A stretch of DNA of 5,334 bases from NCBI GenBank assembly GCA_013002105.1, contig JABDKS010000648.1:1-5334 (forward strand), in the 5' to 3' direction. The position numbers and the translations under genes are program-made. Of this stretch, positions 4,901-5,334 are shown in pieces (the first letter of the stretch is position 1; each line of letters opens with the position of its first letter). The stretch is from Pirellulaceae bacterium. GTDB lineage: Bacteria; Planctomycetota; Planctomycetia; Pirellulales; Pirellulaceae. Under the pieces are notes generated by a model. The model searched no databases, was not told the origin of the DNA, and worked only from the letters and a program-made list of their open reading frames with translations.

Positions 4901-5334
4901 CAACATTCAACGTCTTCGTCGGGGTGACTGACGAACTGGGCGCTACCGTGATTGCTGTCGTGACCGTCCAACTGCAAGACGTCAACGAAACACCGGTCAT
5001 CATACCAACATTCATGTCACTGCCAGAAGACACACCGTCGGGTACCGCGATCGGACAGATCCGGGCGGTGGATCCTGATGTCGTGCAAAATCAAATCCTC
5101 ACGTACACCTTGGTCGGTGGCTCGGGCGCCGGTGCATTCTCGGTCCACCCGACTCGAGGCGTCGTAACGCTTGAGGACGCGAGCCAAATTGACTTCGAGC
5201 AAAATTCCCAACTCACGCTAACCATTCGAGTCAGTGACGACGGCGTGCCGCAGGAATCAATAACGTTTGATCAAATCATCGTGGTCAACGACACCAACGA
5301 CCGACCAAAATTGATTGCCTCTGATTTCTCCGTT
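1981..5334 (+). CDS. Giant multidomain planctomycete surface protein, 3' end cut by window
   Basis: One frame stays open for 1118 codons to the window edge. The product is probably exported and used in cell-surface structure, adhesion or binding of extracellular matter; no catalytic residues are recognised. Modules in order: a basic leader with 12 Lys/Arg in the first 34 residues and an LEPR-XLL-type motif LESRQLLA (31-38); an SdrD_B/Cna-B-like unit (41-106); four propeller-like repeats (158-333); a closing strand with LNFGVIG (364-370); a lamin-tail-like region (about 381-604); a second, interrupted SdrD_B-like unit (649-685 and 853-880) enclosing a predicted beta-sandwich (743-851); and two cadherin repeats (910-1005 and 1006-1109), with a third beginning. 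DxNxDG loops at 47-58, 69-80, 520-528 and 676-684 suggest Ca2+ binding. The start is ATG 1981, because an in-frame stop lies at 1969-1971. There is no Shine-Dalgarno; the bases before ATG are TTTGCCTCC. C-terminal anchoring or sorting signals lie outside the window. Confidence 0.93.
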   Translation, partial: MISSQSLRSKKNERRKALKSRRQFSRRLEQLESRQLLASLAGEVWADTNGDGIRNIGEEPAANIRVYIDANDDGQLNGEEVFTSTNDLGEYVFNQVDAGTHVVRLDLRFGQDQSSPRAYYGSGYFGPNLGTTTTPTQLFEMSAAGVVRQIGTPTTDRIHGLTRVNSGDFFGVNFLNDSIYRVDPYTGVDTLLRTPGEQLTPGLAYNPATDKLYTVGKASTATSLFQLYEIKQSDGTVTPIGPGLTGFQNISDLTFDTANDRIVGFDNGTDKFFSFDTNGNGQFLADASRALDSWSLAFNGTTFVMFDRADPDKLDLLQVNPDTGVIAPLLDASTATPAEALDYPTRGDVAHRVTVQTIGAESGLNFGVIGEPIQPTRGSTLFINEILSDPLFGNNDQDSYLEIRGEKNAVIPDGTYLAIIEERGVVTTPGIQGSINGIFDLSNITLGANGFLVILPQGSPHTPHVDSSVLQSSTTNFGGLPGGIYTDVAADFSSFYSSIAGNGYLLFQTNVTPNLRDDIDTNDDGVIDPNGIASQWDILDSVSQHSFVGQPEYAYGKVVFVEEGVNVPTINRAADVEVVITEGHGYVGRIGDSTGNTAADWVGGTVRDERTSAPVRYGLESGILGIPLPMAFMGRDLDHVGESNFVGGVRGTVALQPLSPDQTFVDPAQGVEVLADTNRNGRKDVLSFSIDPNDYPLQTDFINLLDGVTFNSARGDNTIVGFPIRSVAESPFIANSNRTFSQAGVGFFPNDTRFRADFYRPARSVSIVGISGGTETYIRLDAYDANDNLVGSTTSNALFGSARQRLTVSSTDDVIAYAVAYSANDVQAANGTTNNSSPFAKLDSFTYTQSEATAVSDQFGFYELTNLFPDEYQITFLNTETNRGLTGAQAVPIEITRYENFVLSPNLEPAVEDLAVVIAENTPVGTSLGALAGSDDGPVTFNIVDGAEHGLVIDPATGELIVGPNAVLDFESTPTFNVFVGVTDELGATVIAVVTVQLQDVNETPVIIPTFMSLPEDTPSGTAIGQIRAVDPDVVQNQILTYTLVGGSGAGAFSVHPTRGVVTLEDASQIDFEQNSQLTLTIRVSDDGVPQESITFDQIIVVNDTNDRPKLIASDFSV
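2071..2094 (+). other. LEPR-XLL-type N-terminal motif of the surface protein
   Basis: Codons 31-38 read LESRQLLA, preceded by RRLEQ. This matches the LEPR-XLL motif found near the N-terminus of very large, mainly planctomycete proteins, with Ser at the usual Pro position. The preceding leader is strongly basic and lacks a clear hydrophobic core, so this is not a textbook Sec signal peptide. The motif is thought to relate to export or targeting, but its mechanism is not established to my knowledge. Confidence 0.8.
2101..2298 (+). other. SdrD_B/Cna-B-like domain with two EF-hand-type loops
   Basis: Residues 41-106 begin LAGEVWADTNGDGIRN and end with GEYVFNQVDAGTHVVRL, the typical start and end of an SdrD_B/Cna-B beta-sandwich. 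Two 12-residue loops fit the canonical calcium pattern: D47, N49, D51, G52 and E58, then D69, N71, D73, G74 and E80. Such domains act as rigid stalk units in bacterial surface proteins. The strand usually found at the end of these domains seems displaced to residues 351-370, after the propeller-like block. Confidence 0.75.
2452..2979 (+). repeat. Four propeller-like repeats within the surface protein
   Basis: Residues 158-333 contain four diverged units of about 40-47 residues, beginning near IHGLTRV (158), LTPGLAYNP (199), NISDLTFD (249) and LDSWSLAFN (291). Each gives a strand like GLAYNPATDKLYTV, followed by a second strand like IYRVDPYTGVDTLL ending in a DxxTG-type turn and a short hydrophobic strand. 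This is the pattern of NHL- or DUF4394-type beta-propeller blades. Four units are fewer than a usual closed propeller of six to eight blades; the segment at 137-157 (QLFEM...RQIG) may be part of a further blade. No active site is recognised. Confidence 0.55.
3121..3792 (+). other. Lamin-tail-like (LTD) region of the surface protein
   Basis: Residues 381-604 open with LFINEILSDP, an acidic turn (GNNDQDSYLEIRG), then DGTYLAIIEE and a later LGANGFLVILPQG. This follows the INEI...D.yiEl...G..L...L..G.fLvl order of bacterial lamin-tail domains, which are found in secreted and surface proteins and are thought to mediate binding. The C-terminal part carries a calcium-type loop (D520, N522, D524, G525, D528) and ends in YVGRIGDSTGN...ADW, wording I associate with this extended planctomycete version. 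The first 80 residues are the surer part; the boundary beyond 460 is approximate. Confidence 0.55.
4207..4533 (+). other. Predicted beta-sandwich module inserted in the second SdrD_B-like unit
   Basis: Residues 743-851 run VGFFPNDTRFRADFYRPARSV, then IRLDAYDANDNLVGS, RQRLTVSSTDDVIAYAVAY and finally KLDSFTYTQ. The order of strands, with an AYDANDNLVGS hairpin and a closing LDSFTYT strand, resembles the jelly-roll modules common in PEP-CTERM-type and planctomycete secreted proteins, some of which bind carbohydrate. This is a pattern-level call; no binding residues can be assigned. Confidence 0.5.
4708..5307 (+). repeat. Two tandem cadherin repeats, third starting at the window edge
   Basis: Repeat one is residues 910-1005 with AEN (919-921), LDFES (968-972) and the terminal linker DVNETP (1000-1005). 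Repeat two is 1006-1109 with PED (1015-1017), AVDPD (1029-1033), DFE (1071-1073), VSDDG (1084-1088) and the linker NDTNDRP (1103-1109). These acidic motifs are the inter-repeat Ca2+ ligands of cadherins, so the array should be a calcium-stiffened rod. Repeat one has SDDG where repeat two has DPD, so its calcium site may be weaker. More repeats probably follow beyond the edge. Confidence 0.85.

Noticed and set aside
2721..5211. Minus-strand frames of 65-196 codons opposite the surface-protein gene
   Set aside because: The plus-strand frame is continuous and matches known domains throughout. The antisense products are Arg/Ser/Thr-rich shadows with no motif.
1..5334. CRISPR array, insertion sequence, tRNA, riboswitch or phage-defence gene set
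   Set aside because: No regularly spaced direct repeats, transposase motifs, tRNA cloverleaf pattern or defence-type domains were seen on either strand.

Overview
The window looks like a piece of a planctomycete chromosome, most likely from the Rhodopirellula/Pirellulaceae side. The main evidence is the long rightward gene. It opens with an Arg/Lys-rich leader and an LEPR-XLL-type motif (here LESRQLLA), continues through SdrD_B/Cna-B-like, propeller-like and lamin-tail-like modules, and ends in cadherin repeats, an architecture typical of giant planctomycete surface or secreted proteins. Moderate GC content, a long intergenic gap and the lack of Shine-Dalgarno sites fit this assignment. The taxonomic call is inference, because no rRNA or other marker gene is present.

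Layout. At 1-24 (minus) there may be the first eight codons of a gene running off the left edge. At 88-180 (minus) a 30-codon ORF overlaps the end of the next gene by ATGA; its reality is uncertain. At 177-1199 (minus) is a confident gene for a DEDDh (DnaQ-type) 3'-5' exonuclease fused through a basic linker to a C-terminal BRCT domain of the DNA-ligase type. The 1200-1980 stretch is a 781-bp divergent intergenic region. It carries a plausible promoter and a perfect 8-bp inverted repeat in front of the exonuclease gene, a weaker promoter candidate in front of the surface-protein gene, several short palindromes, and no convincing gene. From 1981 to the right edge (5334), one open frame of 1118 codons encodes the N-terminal part of the surface protein and is cut by the window end.

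The two confident genes are divergent and have no evident functional link: one is DNA processing or repair, the other cell-surface or adhesion. The most interesting structural signal is inside the large protein. Both of its SdrD_B/Cna-B-like units appear to be split by inserted domains, one by a four-unit propeller-like block and the other by a predicted beta-sandwich, with Ca2+-loop-like motifs scattered along the chain. I see no CRISPR array, mobile element, rRNA or tRNA, and no defence or biosynthetic system.
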